NCBI GenBank assembly: GCA_003339645.1
Contig: QNUV01000021.1
Coordinates: 1,116,001-1,180,000, forward strand
Origin: Microbacterium arborescens
GTDB taxonomy: Bacteria; Actinomycetota; Actinomycetes; Actinomycetales; Microbacteriaceae
Direction: 5' to 3'
DNA: 64,000 nt
Positions 7,693-16,389 of the stretch are shown piece by piece. The position numbers and the translations under genes were made by a program. The first letter of the stretch is position 1, and every line of letters starts with the position of its first letter. The notes beneath the pieces are model-generated. The model saw only the letters and a list, made by a program, of their open reading frames with translations, was not told the origin of the DNA and made no database searches.

Positions 7693-9314
7693 GCGTCGGT
7701 CGAGTCCCGGACGAGCCGGCGCAGCAGGTCGGCGGTGCGGGCGGGGTCGCGGCGGGCGAAGTCGCCGATCTCGGCGCGGCGGCGGTCGAGGGCCACCTGC
7801 ACGGGCTCGGGGTCGGGCTCCGGCTCGGGGTCGACCGCCATCGCGGGCAGGGGCACCGTGGGCGCCTCGTCGAGGAGCGGGGTCGCGAGGCCCCGGGTGA
7901 GGGCGTCGAACCGGTCGAGCGGCTCGTCGACCGGCGTGAGCGTCATGACCGACTCCGCCTCGGCGGCCGCGCGCCGACGGCGGGCGATCACCAGGCCCGC
8001 GATCGTCGCGCCGACGAGCCCGAGCACGACGACGACGGCGATGATCGCCGTGCGGAGCGTCTCGGCCGAGCGCTCGGCCTCCTCCGCCTCGCGAGCCGCG
8101 TCGAGGGCGGCCTGGGCGGCCGCGGCGCCCTGATCGCTGAAGGCGACGAGCTCGACGGTCACCTGGTCGCCGCGGGCCCGGTCGATGCCGGCGGCCGAGG
8201 TCACGAGGGCCTCGAGCTGCGCGACGTCGACGACATCGGTGCCGTCGGCGTTGACCGCGACGGCGACGGTCTGCCGCGCAACGGCGCCCGCCGGGGTCGA
8301 GGTGCTCTCGACGGTCTTGTTCACGACGTTCGAGCGGTTGGTCTGCGTCGACTCGTAGGTACCCGCGCCGCCGACGCCGGCGGGAAGCTCGGTGCCCAGA
8401 ACGCCGGTCTGACCCCCGGTGCCGGTGTAGCTCTCGGTGCTCGACTCCTCGGTGGCCGGCAGCGCGCCCTCGACCGGGGTGTAGGTCTCGTCGACGCGCT
8501 CGGTCGCCGCCTGCTGCATCTCGGCGGCGACCGACACCGTCGCGTTGCCGCTGCCGAGCACGGTGTCGAGCATCTGCTGCACGCTGGCGGCCATGCGGGT
8601 CTCGTAGGCCCCCGCCTGCTGGTCTGCGTTACGGGTGGCGTCGCCGCCGATCGCCGAGAGGGTGCGCCCGGCGGCATCTACGACAGCGACGTTCTCGGGC
8701 TTCATCCCGCTGACGGCGGCCGAGGTGAGGTGCACGATCGCCTCGACCTGCTCGGGCGGCAGTGCGACTCCGCGGGAGGTCTCGATGAAGACGGATGCCG
8801 TGGGCTCGACCTTCTGCGAGACGAACACGCTCTCCTCGGGCAGCGCGAGCTGCACCGAGGCCGTCGTGACGTTCTCGAGGGCGCCGATCGTGCGGGCGAG
8901 CTCGCCCTCGATCGCGCGCTTGTAGGTGACCGACTGCTGGAACTCCGAGCTCGTCACGCCCATCTTGTCGAAGAGGGAGTACCCCGACGACTCGGCGCTC
9001 GGCAGGCCCGCCGCGGCCGCCGCGAGGCGCTGCTCGTAGACCGCGGTCTCGGGCACGAGCACGGTCGAGCCGCCGTCGGTCAGCTCGTAGGGGATCGAGC
9101 CCGAGCGCAGCTGCTCGACCACCGCGCTGGCATCCGAGGCCGACAGGCCCGAGAACAGCGGGGTGAGGGTCGGGCGCGACATCCAGCTCGCCAGGGCGAA
9201 CACGCCCATTGCGAGCACCGCGATGCCGATGATCGCGATCGTTCGCTGAGCGAGGGTGAACCCGGCGATCGTCGCGCGCAGGCGGGTCCAGAGCGAGGTG
9301 ACGGCGGCGGGCAT
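7689..9314 (-). CDS. fliF: Flagellar MS-ring protein FliF
   Basis: 541 residues with membrane helices near residues 24-44 (IAIIGIAVLAMGVFALASW) and 421-443 (AIIAVVVVLGLVGATIAGLV). Between them is the large YscJ/FliF ring-building region (PTLTPLFSGLSASDASAVVE, VTYKRAIEGELARTI, VQLALPEESVF). The cytoplasmic tail ends with a helix (EIGDFARRDPARTADLLRRL) that binds FliG. FliF forms the membrane base ring. fliE precedes it and fliG follows with a four-base overlap. Confidence 0.97.
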   Translation of the reverse strand: MPAAVTSLWTRLRATIAGFTLAQRTIAIIGIAVLAMGVFALASWMSRPTLTPLFSGLSASDASAVVEQLRSGSIPYELTDGGSTVLVPETAVYEQRLAAAAAGLPSAESSGYSLFDKMGVTSSEFQQSVTYKRAIEGELARTIGALENVTTASVQLALPEESVFVSQKVEPTASVFIETSRGVALPPEQVEAIVHLTSAAVSGMKPENVAVVDAAGRTLSAIGGDATRNADQQAGAYETRMAASVQQMLDTVLGSGNATVSVAAEMQQAATERVDETYTPVEGALPATEESSTESYTGTGGQTGVLGTELPAGVGGAGTYESTQTNRSNVVNKTVESTSTPAGAVARQTVAVAVNADGTDVVDVAQLEALVTSAAGIDRARGDQVTVELVAFSDQGAAAAQAALDAAREAEEAERSAETLRTAIIAVVVVLGLVGATIAGLVIARRRRAAAEAESVMTLTPVDEPLDRFDALTRGLATPLLDEAPTVPLPAMAVDPEPEPDPEPVQVALDRRRAEIGDFARRDPARTADLLRRLVRDSTDA

Positions 9315-9619
9315 CAGGCCTGCATCCGCATGATGTCGTTGAAGGCTTCGACGCCCTTGTTGCGCACGGCGGCGATGAGCTCGAGGGTCACCGACGCGCG
9401 CGACGAGGCGATCATCGCGGAGTGGATGTCGTCGAGGTCACCCGTGACGGCCGCGACGGCCAGCTCGTTCGACGTCGACTGCATCGCGCGCAGCTCGTCG
9501 ACCGCGCCGGTGATGCTCGCGCCGAAGCCGGCGCCGTCTGTCTGCTGCGGCGCTCGGGTGCTCGAGGTGAGGGCGGATGCAGCCGCGCCCAGGGCGTCGA
9601 TGCCCGACAGCGGCGGCAT
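9314..9619 (-). CDS. fliE: Flagellar hook-basal body protein FliE
   Basis: 101 residues. The C-terminal half has the FliE signature: DIHSAMIASSRASVTLELIA followed by VRNKGVEAFNDIMRMQ. FliE joins the MS ring to the rod. The order flgB-flgC-fliE-fliF is preserved. Its stop shares a base with the fliF start. Confidence 0.95.
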   Translation of the reverse strand: MPPLSGIDALGAAASALTSSTRAPQQTDGAGFGASITGAVDELRAMQSTSNELAVAAVTGDLDDIHSAMIASSRASVTLELIAAVRNKGVEAFNDIMRMQA

Positions 9620-10011
9620 CAGCGGCGTCCGATCTGCAGCGCGGCCTCGTAGGTCGTCTTCGCGCGGTCGACGACCGCCGCGTTGGCCTGGTAGCCGCGC
9701 TGCGCGAGGATCAGGTGGCTCATCTGCTCGCCGAGATCGATGTCGGGGTAGCGGACGTAGCCGTCGGCGTCGGCGAGCGGATTGTTCGGCTCGTGCACGA
9801 GCCGGCCCTCCGTGCCGCCCCAGACGGCGCCCGCGACGCGCACGCCGCCGGGATCGCCGGCCGACTCGACCGCGATGTAGCGCTGGCGGAACGCGTCGTC
9901 GCCGGGCGCGACCGCGGTGTTGATGTTGGCGATGTTGTCGCTGAGCGCGTCGAGCCAGGTGCGGTGGGCCGTCAGGCCCGACCCGGCGATGCCGATGGCG
10001 TCGAAGGTCAT
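9619..10011 (-). CDS. flgC: Flagellar basal-body rod protein FlgC
   Basis: 130 residues. N-terminus MTFDAIGIAGSGLTAHRTWL leads into DALSDNIANINT, and the C-terminus is EQMSHLILAQRGYQANAAVV, then TTYEAALQIGRR, the paired helices of proximal rod proteins. ATG at 10011 overlaps the flgB stop. Export substrate and rod subunit with FlgB. Confidence 0.95.
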   Translation of the reverse strand: MTFDAIGIAGSGLTAHRTWLDALSDNIANINTAVAPGDDAFRQRYIAVESAGDPGGVRVAGAVWGGTEGRLVHEPNNPLADADGYVRYPDIDLGEQMSHLILAQRGYQANAAVVDRAKTTYEAALQIGRR

Positions 10012-10349
10012 GAGGTCCTCATCGCGGTCTGGAGCGAGCTGAAGGTGCCGCCCACGGCTTGTGCCGCGAACTGGTACCGCAGCACCGCCTCGATGTTGGC
10101 GAGCGTCTCGGTGTCGAGATTGACGTTGTTGCCGTTGAGACGGGTGGGGGCGGTCGACTCGCGGACGGTCGCGGTCACGGCGCCGTCGCCGCGTGCGACC
10201 GAGCGCGCCAGGGCGCTCTCGAAGCTGACGACCTTGGCCCGGTAGCCGGAGGTGTTGACGTTCGCGATGTTGTCGGCGATGGCGCGCTGGCGCTCGGCGA
10301 GGCCCGAGAGGGCGCTCGTGAGCGCGGTGGTGGTCACAGATTCGAGCAC
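10008..10349 (-). CDS. flgB: Flagellar basal-body rod protein FlgB
   Basis: 113 residues. ERQRAIADNIANVNTSGYRA near residue 20 is the rod-protein N-terminal motif, and the protein ends in a helix (LANIEAVLRYQFAAQAVGG). It is the first gene of the long flgB-to-flgE run and lies 71 bases downstream of a sigma-28-type promoter. Proximal rod subunit, exported with FlgC. Confidence 0.95.
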   Translation of the reverse strand: MLESVTTTALTSALSGLAERQRAIADNIANVNTSGYRAKVVSFESALARSVARGDGAVTATVRESTAPTRLNGNNVNLDTETLANIEAVLRYQFAAQAVGGTFSSLQTAMRTS

Positions 10350-10419
10350 GAAGGCGTCTTCCGTCGAACGATGTGGCCGATCCCTGGCCGATGGATGAGC
10401 GATCCGTGCTCAGCATCCC

Positions 10420-10446
10420 CTATCGGCCACCGCAGCGATGCCGTTA
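10420..10446 (-). promoter_or_regulatory. sigma-28 type promoter of the flgB operon
   Basis: Minus strand: TAAC (10446-10443), 15 bases, GCCGATAG (10427-10420). The flgB start is 71 bases downstream. Because flgB to flgE are joined by overlaps or tiny gaps, this site may drive about 9 kb of basal-body genes. Confidence 0.75.
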
Positions 10447-10457
10447 GCCGCGAGCGG

Positions 10458-10718
10458 TCAGCCGTCGACGTCGAGGTAGACGGCGTCGGGATGCTGCTGC
10501 GGGATGCGGTCGAGGGCGTCGAGGTGCCCGCGAACGGTGTCGAGCTCGGTGCGCAGCTGCCGCGACCGGTCGGCCTGTGCGCGCACGACCGCCCGTGCCC
10601 GGTCTTGGAGATGCGCGGGGAGCGGGCCGAGCCCGGCGGGCGGATTCCAGGGCAGGGCGCCGGTGGGGTCGCCGATCAGCTCCGCCTCGAGCCTGTCGAG
10701 CAGGTCGGCCCAGGTCAC
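10458..10718 (-). CDS. Small helical protein in the FliT position
   Basis: 86 residues from a GTG that overlaps the fliS stop (GTGA), which fixes the start. Content is acidic and basic helices (WADLLDRLEAELIG, RAVVRAQADRSRQLRTEL) with no membrane segment. Genes directly after fliD-fliS often encode FliT-type chaperones that hold the filament cap protein, and the size and helix content fit. No family motif could be recognised, so the FliT assignment is by position only. Confidence 0.6.
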   Translation of the reverse strand: MTWADLLDRLEAELIGDPTGALPWNPPAGLGPLPAHLQDRARAVVRAQADRSRQLRTELDTVRGHLDALDRIPQQHPDAVYLDVDG

Positions 10719-11092
10719 GCGGGGGCCGCTTCTGCCGCACCGTGCCATGCCTCGCGGAGCGGCGCGATGAGCTCGCGGCACTCGCGGGTGCGGTCGGCGT
10801 CGCGCCCGATGTTCGCCCCGATGAGCGTCCGGGTGATGTAGTCGTAGACGGCTCGGAGCGACGCCGACCCGCTCCAGCTGTCGTCGAGCGAGCCGGTGAG
10901 CTCGACGAGGATCCGCTGGGCGTGCTGCAGCTGGTCGTTGGCGGTCTGCCAGTCTCCCGATCGCTGCGCCGCCTCGCCGCGTTCGACGTCGAGCAGCAGT
11001 CGGTCGAACAGGAGGGTGACCAGGCGCGACGGGCTGGCCGAGAGGATCGTCTCTTCGCGGTAGCGCTGCTGGGCGCGGAGGGCGGCGTTCAC
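10715..11092 (-). CDS. fliS: Flagellin export chaperone FliS
   Basis: 125 residues from GTG at 11092, overlapping the fliD stop. FliS features are plain: YREETILSASPSRLVTLLFD near the start, ILVELTGSLD in the middle, then ASLRAVYDYITRTLIGANI. FliS binds the disordered C-terminus of flagellin and keeps it monomeric until export. It sits with fliD in a separate transcript from the basal body genes. Confidence 0.95.
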   Translation of the reverse strand: MNAALRAQQRYREETILSASPSRLVTLLFDRLLLDVERGEAAQRSGDWQTANDQLQHAQRILVELTGSLDDSWSGSASLRAVYDYITRTLIGANIGRDADRTRECRELIAPLREAWHGAAEAAPA

Positions 11093-12468
11093 TTCTTCGC
11101 CGCTCCCGACAGGGCCGACAGCTGCGACTCGAGGTACGACGACTGGGTCTGCAGCCGCGAGAGCATCGTCTCCATCGCGGCGTATGTGCGCTCGAGAGTC
11201 GCGCGCCGCTGTTCGAGCCGGAGGTCCCAGCGCGTCAGCTGCTCGCCGAGCATCTTCACCTCGGATTCCTGCCCCGTGATGCGGGTGGTGAGCAGGCCCT
11301 CGTACTTGTCGGAGTAGCGCTCCGCGACCTCCTGCACGCGGGCGGCGACGCCGGCGAAGACCTGCTGCACGCCGGCGGGGTCGTCGGCCAGGGCCTTCGT
11401 GAAGGCTTCTTCGTCGAAGCTCAGCGCGCCCCACCGGTCGACGCTCAGTCCCATGGTCGAGGGGGCGACCCCGTCGAGCGGCAGCTGCACGGCACCGGTG
11501 AGCGCCTGGTGGAGCGCGCGCACCGTGCTGTCGCCCGTGAAGACGCCCAGGGTCGTCTGCTGGCCGGGGGTCGTGGCGGCGGTCGCGGCCGACCCGCGGG
11601 CGATACCCGCCAGCAGCGTGCCGATCTGCGTGACGAAGGCCTTCGCGGCGGACGCGCTGCCCGCGGCGTCGGCCGACACGGTCACCGAGACCGGCGTAGC
11701 CGACGCGCGGCTCACCGTGACGTCGACGCCGGCGAACAGCGACGTGAAGGTGTTGCTCGCCGAGGTCACGGTCTGCTCCGCGGCGGTTCCCGCCCACAGG
11801 CGCACCTGGGCGTCCGCGCCTACCGTCACGATCGCCGATCCGGGCTCGGTGGCGAGATCGGTCGCCGAGCCCGCCGCGACGGACGCGGCGTCGCCGCGGA
11901 ACACCTGGAACGCGTTGTCGGCGCCCGTCTCGGTCGCGGTGATCTGCAGACGCCACAGGGCCTGACCGTCCGCGTCGACGCCCGCCGACACCGCCGACGC
12001 GGTGATGCCGGTTCCGGTGGCGCTCAGGGCGTGGGCGATGTCGGCCGCAGCGCCCGACGTCGGTCGGACCTCGATCGGCTCGCCATCTGCGCCGAGCACC
12101 GTGAAGACGAGCGGGTCGTCCGTCGCGGAGCCGAACGGCCCCGTGACGACGCTCTGGGCCGTCGCGACGCGGTCGACGACGACATCGGCGCGCAGGACGG
12201 GTGCGCCCGCCGATGCCGTCACCGTCACGCTGTCGTCCGAGCTGGTCGCCGTGCGCTGCAGGAGTGCCGTCGGGGCGGCGGCATCCTTCGCCTTCGTCAC
12301 CAGCGACTGCAGCGACGCATTGAGTGCCTGCAGCTGGGCGATGACGGCTTTGCGGTCGTCGGACTTCGCGCTGAGGATCGTGCGCGGAAGGCGCTCGACG
12401 TTCATGAGCGCGTCGATGATGGCCTTGGTGTCGAGATTCGAGGCGAGGCCGTCGATCGAGATCGCCAT
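11089..12468 (-). CDS. fliD: Flagellar filament cap protein FliD
   Basis: 459 residues. N-terminus MAISIDGLASNLDTKAIIDA with LMNVERLPRTIL is the FliD_N domain. The C-terminal FliD_C region contains MGLSVDRWGALSFDEEAF and DPAGVQQVFAG, and ends in a coiled coil (LTRWDLRLEQRRATLERTY). FliD forms the cap under which flagellin folds at the filament tip. It is preceded by a sigma-28-type promoter at 12521-12547 and followed by fliS. Confidence 0.95.
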   Translation of the reverse strand: MAISIDGLASNLDTKAIIDALMNVERLPRTILSAKSDDRKAVIAQLQALNASLQSLVTKAKDAAAPTALLQRTATSSDDSVTVTASAGAPVLRADVVVDRVATAQSVVTGPFGSATDDPLVFTVLGADGEPIEVRPTSGAAADIAHALSATGTGITASAVSAGVDADGQALWRLQITATETGADNAFQVFRGDAASVAAGSATDLATEPGSAIVTVGADAQVRLWAGTAAEQTVTSASNTFTSLFAGVDVTVSRASATPVSVTVSADAAGSASAAKAFVTQIGTLLAGIARGSAATAATTPGQQTTLGVFTGDSTVRALHQALTGAVQLPLDGVAPSTMGLSVDRWGALSFDEEAFTKALADDPAGVQQVFAGVAARVQEVAERYSDKYEGLLTTRITGQESEVKMLGEQLTRWDLRLEQRRATLERTYAAMETMLSRLQTQSSYLESQLSALSGAAKK

Positions 12469-12520
12469 GTGCCCGTCCTGTCGGTCGTCGGTGCGGTCGC
12501 GTGCGCGCCGTCCCTTCGCT

Positions 12521-12547
12521 CTATCGACCGCGGAGACAGGACCGTTA
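12521..12547 (-). promoter_or_regulatory. sigma-28 type promoter of fliD-fliS
   Basis: Minus strand: TAAC (12547-12544), 15 bases, GTCGATAG (12528-12521). It lies between the end of fliA and the fliD start, 53 bases upstream of the latter. Confidence 0.75.
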
Positions 12548-12559
12548 GCCCGAGACGCG

Positions 12560-13390
12560 TCAGAGCGCGACGGATGCCGCCGGCGTCACGCCGCGGCCGG
12601 TGCGGGGCAGCATCGCGGTGATGCGGGCGAAGTACGCCTCGCGCGTCTCGACCGAGACCCGCGAGATGGGTTCGGCCTGCTCTTCGGCGGCGAACCGCTC
12701 GAGGGCGTCGCGGAGCAGCCGGATGGCCTCGGCGCGCTGCTGCGAGACCGCGGAGTGCGAGACGCCCAGCTCGGCGGCGATCTCCTTGACGGGACGCTCG
12801 TCGATGTAGACGGCCTGGACGATGGCCCGCATGCGCTCCGGCAGAGCAGCCACGGCGCGCTCGAGGACGTCGCGGCGCTCGCGCAGCACGGCGGCCTCGT
12901 CGGGGAGGACCATCGGGCTCGGCACCTCGAGCGCCGTCGCATCGTCGATGCTCGTGACCGTGCGCGCGGCGTCGTCGAGGGCTTCGACGACGGCGGCACG
13001 GGGCAGGCCCATCGTGGCGGCGATCTCGTCGACGCCGGCGACGCGGCCGAGGCGAGCGGTCAGGGTGTCGCGGACGGCCGTGGTCTCCTTGATGCGCTTG
13101 CGGATGCCGCGCGAGGCCCAGTCCATCGAGCGCATCTCGTCGGCGAACGCGCCGAGGATGCGTCGGCGTGCGTACGCGCCGAAGGGGACGCCGAGGGCGG
13201 GGTCGAATGCATCGGCGGCCGTCACGAGTGCCAGGGCGCCGACCGACGCCAGCTCCTCGAGGGGCACGTGCGTCGCCCGCGAGTGCAGATCCCGCGCCAG
13301 ATAGCCCACGAGGGGCAGGTTCTCTTCGATGAGTCGATTGCGTTCCGCGTGACCGAGGATGTGCAAGGGGGCCTCTTTCGTGGCGTGCAC
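12560..13390 (-). CDS. fliA: Flagellar sigma factor FliA (sigma-28 family)
   Basis: Up to 276 residues. Region 2 (about residues 45-100) reads ELASVGALALVTAADAFDP, then FGAYARRRILGAFADEMRS and the MDWASRGIRKR stretch typical of FliA/WhiG/SigB-type factors. Region 4 (about 183-228) has ERMRAIVQAVYIDERPVKEI and AELGVSHSAVSQ. It directs RNA polymerase to late flagellar promoters such as the five TAAC-N15-GYCGAYAG sites here. Start is uncertain: the GTG at 13390 has only a weak ribosome site, while a TTG at 13366 follows AAAGAGG at good spacing; the TTG version would be 8 residues shorter. Confidence 0.93.
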   Translation of the reverse strand: MHATKEAPLHILGHAERNRLIEENLPLVGYLARDLHSRATHVPLEELASVGALALVTAADAFDPALGVPFGAYARRRILGAFADEMRSMDWASRGIRKRIKETTAVRDTLTARLGRVAGVDEIAATMGLPRAAVVEALDDAARTVTSIDDATALEVPSPMVLPDEAAVLRERRDVLERAVAALPERMRAIVQAVYIDERPVKEIAAELGVSHSAVSQQRAEAIRLLRDALERFAAEEQAEPISRVSVETREAYFARITAMLPRTGRGVTPAASVAL

Positions 13391-13438
13391 CCGCTCCCGC
13401 GGCCCGAATTCGCGGAAGCCGTCACGCCGGCTGAGGCC

Positions 13439-13466
13439 ATCATAAGCAAAATGAGAAAGATCTCAT
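13439..13466 (-). promoter_or_regulatory. Candidate fliA promoter with inverted repeat
   Basis: A low-GC pocket in the divergent fliA/flgN gap. On the minus strand TATGAT (13444-13439) is a good -10 hexamer for fliA. Just upstream of it is the inverted repeat ATGAGA-AAGA-TCTCAT (13451-13466), in the position of an operator. No flagellar master regulator gene was seen in the window to pair with it. Confidence 0.45.
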
Positions 13467-13485
13467 ACGAAATCCTGAGGAGATG

Positions 13486-13512
13486 TAACGGGATCGACTC
13501 ATCGGCCGATAG
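13486..13512 (+). promoter_or_regulatory. sigma-28 type promoter of flgN-flgK-flgL-fliW
   Basis: TAAC (13486-13489), 15 bases, GCCGATAG (13505-13512). The TTG start of flgN is 88 bases downstream. This is the only plus-strand member of the five matching flagellar promoters. Confidence 0.75.
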
Positions 13513-13599
13513 ACGAGGATGATCGCTTCAGAACGGTTCGTCGGAAGAGCGAGTCGTTCGATGCGGTCCATGGGGGGCTGCTCAGGTAAGGGGGACACC

Positions 13600-14082
13600 T
13601 TGGGAGCTAACGAACTGTCGATGCAGCTGTGGCGCGAGCGCGAGCTGCTCGAGATGCTGATCTTCAAGCTCGAGGAGCAGCGCCTGCTGCTCGAGGCGGG
13701 GAACACGCGCTGGATCCATCTCGCATCGCGCGAGATCGAGCGCGTCCTGGAGGAGCTGCGCGAGTCGGGTCTCGGCCGCGACGTCGAGGTCGCCGCCGTC
13801 GCCCGCGAGTGGGGTGTGCCCGAGGCCGCCACGCTGTCGGAGCTGCTCGACTCGGCCCCGACCGGCACGTGGCGCGACGTCTTCGCCGAGCACCGCGCGG
13901 CGCTGACCGAACGCATGGCCGAGGTCTCGCAGCTCAAAGAGGCGAACGAGACGCACCTGCGCGCAGCGAGCCGCGCAGTGGACGAGACGCTCGCCGGACT
14001 CGAGTCCGGGACGGGCGAGTACACCACGGGCGGCGGGCGGGTCCGCGAGGACACCGCGCGCATCGTCGACCGGGAGATGTGA
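13600..14082 (+). CDS. flgN: FlgN, chaperone for hook-filament junction proteins
   Basis: 160 residues from a TTG start chosen because AAGGGGG lies just upstream and the family's N-terminus begins here (ANELSMQLWRERELLEMLIF). An upstream ATG would add 27 residues unlike FlgN. The protein is helical throughout (LEEQRLLLEAGNTRWIHLA), as in FlgN, which escorts FlgK and FlgL to the export gate. flgK follows after 8 bases. Confidence 0.88.
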   Translation: MGANELSMQLWRERELLEMLIFKLEEQRLLLEAGNTRWIHLASREIERVLEELRESGLGRDVEVAAVAREWGVPEAATLSELLDSAPTGTWRDVFAEHRAALTERMAEVSQLKEANETHLRAASRAVDETLAGLESGTGEYTTGGGRVREDTARIVDREM

Positions 14083-14090
14083 GGACGCAG

Positions 14091-15494
14091 ATGTCGACAT
14101 TCAGCGGGTTGGGGACGGCCGCGAGCGCGCTCGCGGCGGCGCGGCGCGGCATGGATCTCGCGGGACAGAACGTCGCCAACCAGCTGACGCCCGGCTACAC
14201 GCGGCAGCGGCTCGAGACGTCGGCGGTCGCGCCGCCCGCGGGTGCGACCCGGTTCGGGCCGGTCGCCGGCCAGGGCGTCTCCGTCGACGGCATCGCGCGA
14301 TTGGGCGATGCCGTGCTCGACGCGCGCGTTCGCGACACGCTGGCGGCATCCGGGTACTGGTCCGCTCGCGCGCAGGCAGCGGTGCGAGCCGAGGCCTCGC
14401 TCGCCGAACCGGGCAAGAACGGTCTGGCCGACCAGCTCTCGCAGCTGTGGACCGCGTGGCAGGACTTGTCGAACGCTCCCGACTCCACCGCTGCGGCCGC
14501 CGCGGTCGTGACGCGGGGCGAGACGCTCGTGGCGCGCATCGCCGACGGATACCGCTCCGTCGCCGAGCAGTGGTCGTCGGCGCGCGATGCCGCCGAGCTG
14601 ACGGTCGATCAGATCAACGCCGCCGCCGCCGAGATCGCGGAGCTCAACGCCGGGATCCGCGAGGTCGGCGTCGCGGGCGGCTCGGCCAACGAGCTCATCG
14701 ACCGCCGCAATCTGCTCGCGCAGACCCTCTCGCGGCTCTCCGGCGCCGTGGGGACTGTCGAGGCGGACGGCACCCTCACCCTGCGGGTAGATGGGAACGC
14801 GCTCGTCTCGGGCACGCGAGCCCGTGAGCTCGAGGTCACCGGACCCCGCTCGATCGGCGCGGGCGAGCCGGTCGTGCTCGCCTGGCGCGAGCCCGGCGCC
14901 CCGCCCGTCGGGGTCTCGACCGGAGAGCTGGCCGGCACCCTGTCGGTGCTCGCGCCCGCCGACTCGGGGGGAGTGCTGGCCGGGCTGGCATCGTCGTACA
15001 ACGAACTCGCGGCATCCCTCGCCGCCACCGTCAACGCTCAGCACCGGCTCGGGGCGACGGCGTCGGGCGCAGCGGGAGGAGACTTCTTCGCCCTCGCAGC
15101 CGACACGCCCGCCGCGCTCGGACTGAGCGTCGTGCCCCGCGGACGCGACGACCTGGCGATCGCCGCACCCGGCTCCGGCGCTCTCGACGGCGGCAACGCC
15201 GATGCGCTGTCGGGCATCGGGAAGCGCACCGACGGACCCGACGCGCTGTGGAGCGATGTCGTCTCGCGGCTCGCGGTCGCCACCGCCGCCGAGTCGGGAC
15301 GGGCCGCGCGCGCCGAGACGACGGCGGTCGCCGCAGCGGCCGCGCAGCAGTCGGTCGCGGGCGTCGACAACGATGAGGAGACCATGAGCCTGCTGACCTA
15401 TCAGACCGCCTACCAGGCGGCGGCGCGCGTGCTCACCGCCGTCGACGAAGCCCTCGACATCCTCATCAACCGCACCGGCCTCGTCGGCCGCTGA
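14091..15494 (+). CDS. flgK: Flagellar hook-associated protein 1, FlgK
   Basis: 467 residues. N-terminus MSTFSGLGTAASALAAARRG with DLAGQNVANQLTPGYTRQR is the FlgK/rod motif. ANELIDRRNLLAQTLSRLSG is conserved in FlgK. The C-terminus has VDNDEETMSLLTYQTAYQAA and ALDILINRTGLVGR. FlgK is the first of two junction rings between hook and filament. It lies between its chaperone gene flgN and flgL. Confidence 0.96.
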   Translation: MSTFSGLGTAASALAAARRGMDLAGQNVANQLTPGYTRQRLETSAVAPPAGATRFGPVAGQGVSVDGIARLGDAVLDARVRDTLAASGYWSARAQAAVRAEASLAEPGKNGLADQLSQLWTAWQDLSNAPDSTAAAAAVVTRGETLVARIADGYRSVAEQWSSARDAAELTVDQINAAAAEIAELNAGIREVGVAGGSANELIDRRNLLAQTLSRLSGAVGTVEADGTLTLRVDGNALVSGTRARELEVTGPRSIGAGEPVVLAWREPGAPPVGVSTGELAGTLSVLAPADSGGVLAGLASSYNELAASLAATVNAQHRLGATASGAAGGDFFALAADTPAALGLSVVPRGRDDLAIAAPGSGALDGGNADALSGIGKRTDGPDALWSDVVSRLAVATAAESGRAARAETTAVAAAAAQQSVAGVDNDEETMSLLTYQTAYQAAARVLTAVDEALDILINRTGLVGR

Positions 15495-15507
15495 CACCCG
15501 GAGCGCC

Positions 15508-16389
15508 ATGATCAGCCGAGTCACATCGCAGACGCTCGCGCAGTCCGCCCTGCGGAACCTGCAGTCGGGCCTGAACGACCTCTCTCGCCTGCAGAACCAG
15601 GCGACCTCGCAGCGGGCTTTCGCCGCTCCGTCCGACGACCCGGCCGCCGCGTCGGCCGCGCTCGACCTCCACGCGGCCCAGCACCGCAACGCCCAGTACG
15701 CCCGCAACATCGGCGACGGCCTCACCTGGGTCACCACGGTCGACAACGCCATCTCGGCGTCGACATCGCTGCTCGGACGAGCCCGTGATCTCACGCTGCG
15801 CGGCGCGAACTCGGGGGCGCTCGACGCCAACGCGCGCGAGGCGATCGCGCTCGAGCTCGAGACCATCGCCGACGAGCTGTTCGCCCAGGCGAACACGACG
15901 CTGCTCGGACGCTCGGTCTTCGCCGGCACCACCGAAGGCAGCGCCTTCGCCGACGATTTCACGTTCGCGGGGGTGCCGGGTAGCGAGGTGCGCCGGCGCG
16001 TCGCCGACGGCGAGACGGTGCGCGTCGACGCGAGCGGCGCGGAGGTGTTCGGGTCGGGCGACGGCTCGGTCTTCGCCCTGATCGGATCGATCGTCGCCGA
16101 TCTGCGGGGCGGAGCCGACGTACGGGGCCGCATCGACCAGATCGACGACCGCATGAACGCGATGCTGGGGGTGCAGGGCGCGGTGGGGGCGAGGCAGAAT
16201 CAGATCATGCGAGCCAAAGACGCGGCGGCCGACGCGACGGTGTCCCTCGAAGCGCAGCGCGCGGCGGTCGAGGACATCGACACCGTCGAGGTGCTCGTCG
16301 CCCTGAAGTCGCAGGAGCTCGTCTACCAGTCCGCGCTCGCCGTCACCGCCCGGGTGATGCAGCCGACGCTGATGGACTTCCTCCGATGA
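15508..16389 (+). CDS. flgL: Flagellar hook-associated protein 3, FlgL
   Basis: 293 residues with flagellin-like ends: MISRVTSQTLAQSALRNLQS, LNDLSRLQNQATSQRAFAAP and SDDPAAAS at the N-terminus, and ALKSQELVYQSALAVTARVM with QPTLMDFLR at the C-terminus. FlgL forms the second junction ring next to the filament. Its stop overlaps the fliW start. Confidence 0.95.
   Translation: MISRVTSQTLAQSALRNLQSGLNDLSRLQNQATSQRAFAAPSDDPAAASAALDLHAAQHRNAQYARNIGDGLTWVTTVDNAISASTSLLGRARDLTLRGANSGALDANAREAIALELETIADELFAQANTTLLGRSVFAGTTEGSAFADDFTFAGVPGSEVRRRVADGETVRVDASGAEVFGSGDGSVFALIGSIVADLRGGADVRGRIDQIDDRMNAMLGVQGAVGARQNQIMRAKDAAADATVSLEAQRAAVEDIDTVEVLVALKSQELVYQSALAVTARVMQPTLMDFLR

Noticed and set aside
13440-16154. 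Long minus-strand open frame of about 900 codons opposite flgN-flgK-flgL
   Set aside because: It mirrors the plus-strand genes, has low-complexity Arg/Ser/Ala content and no domain; long antisense frames are expected at this GC content.
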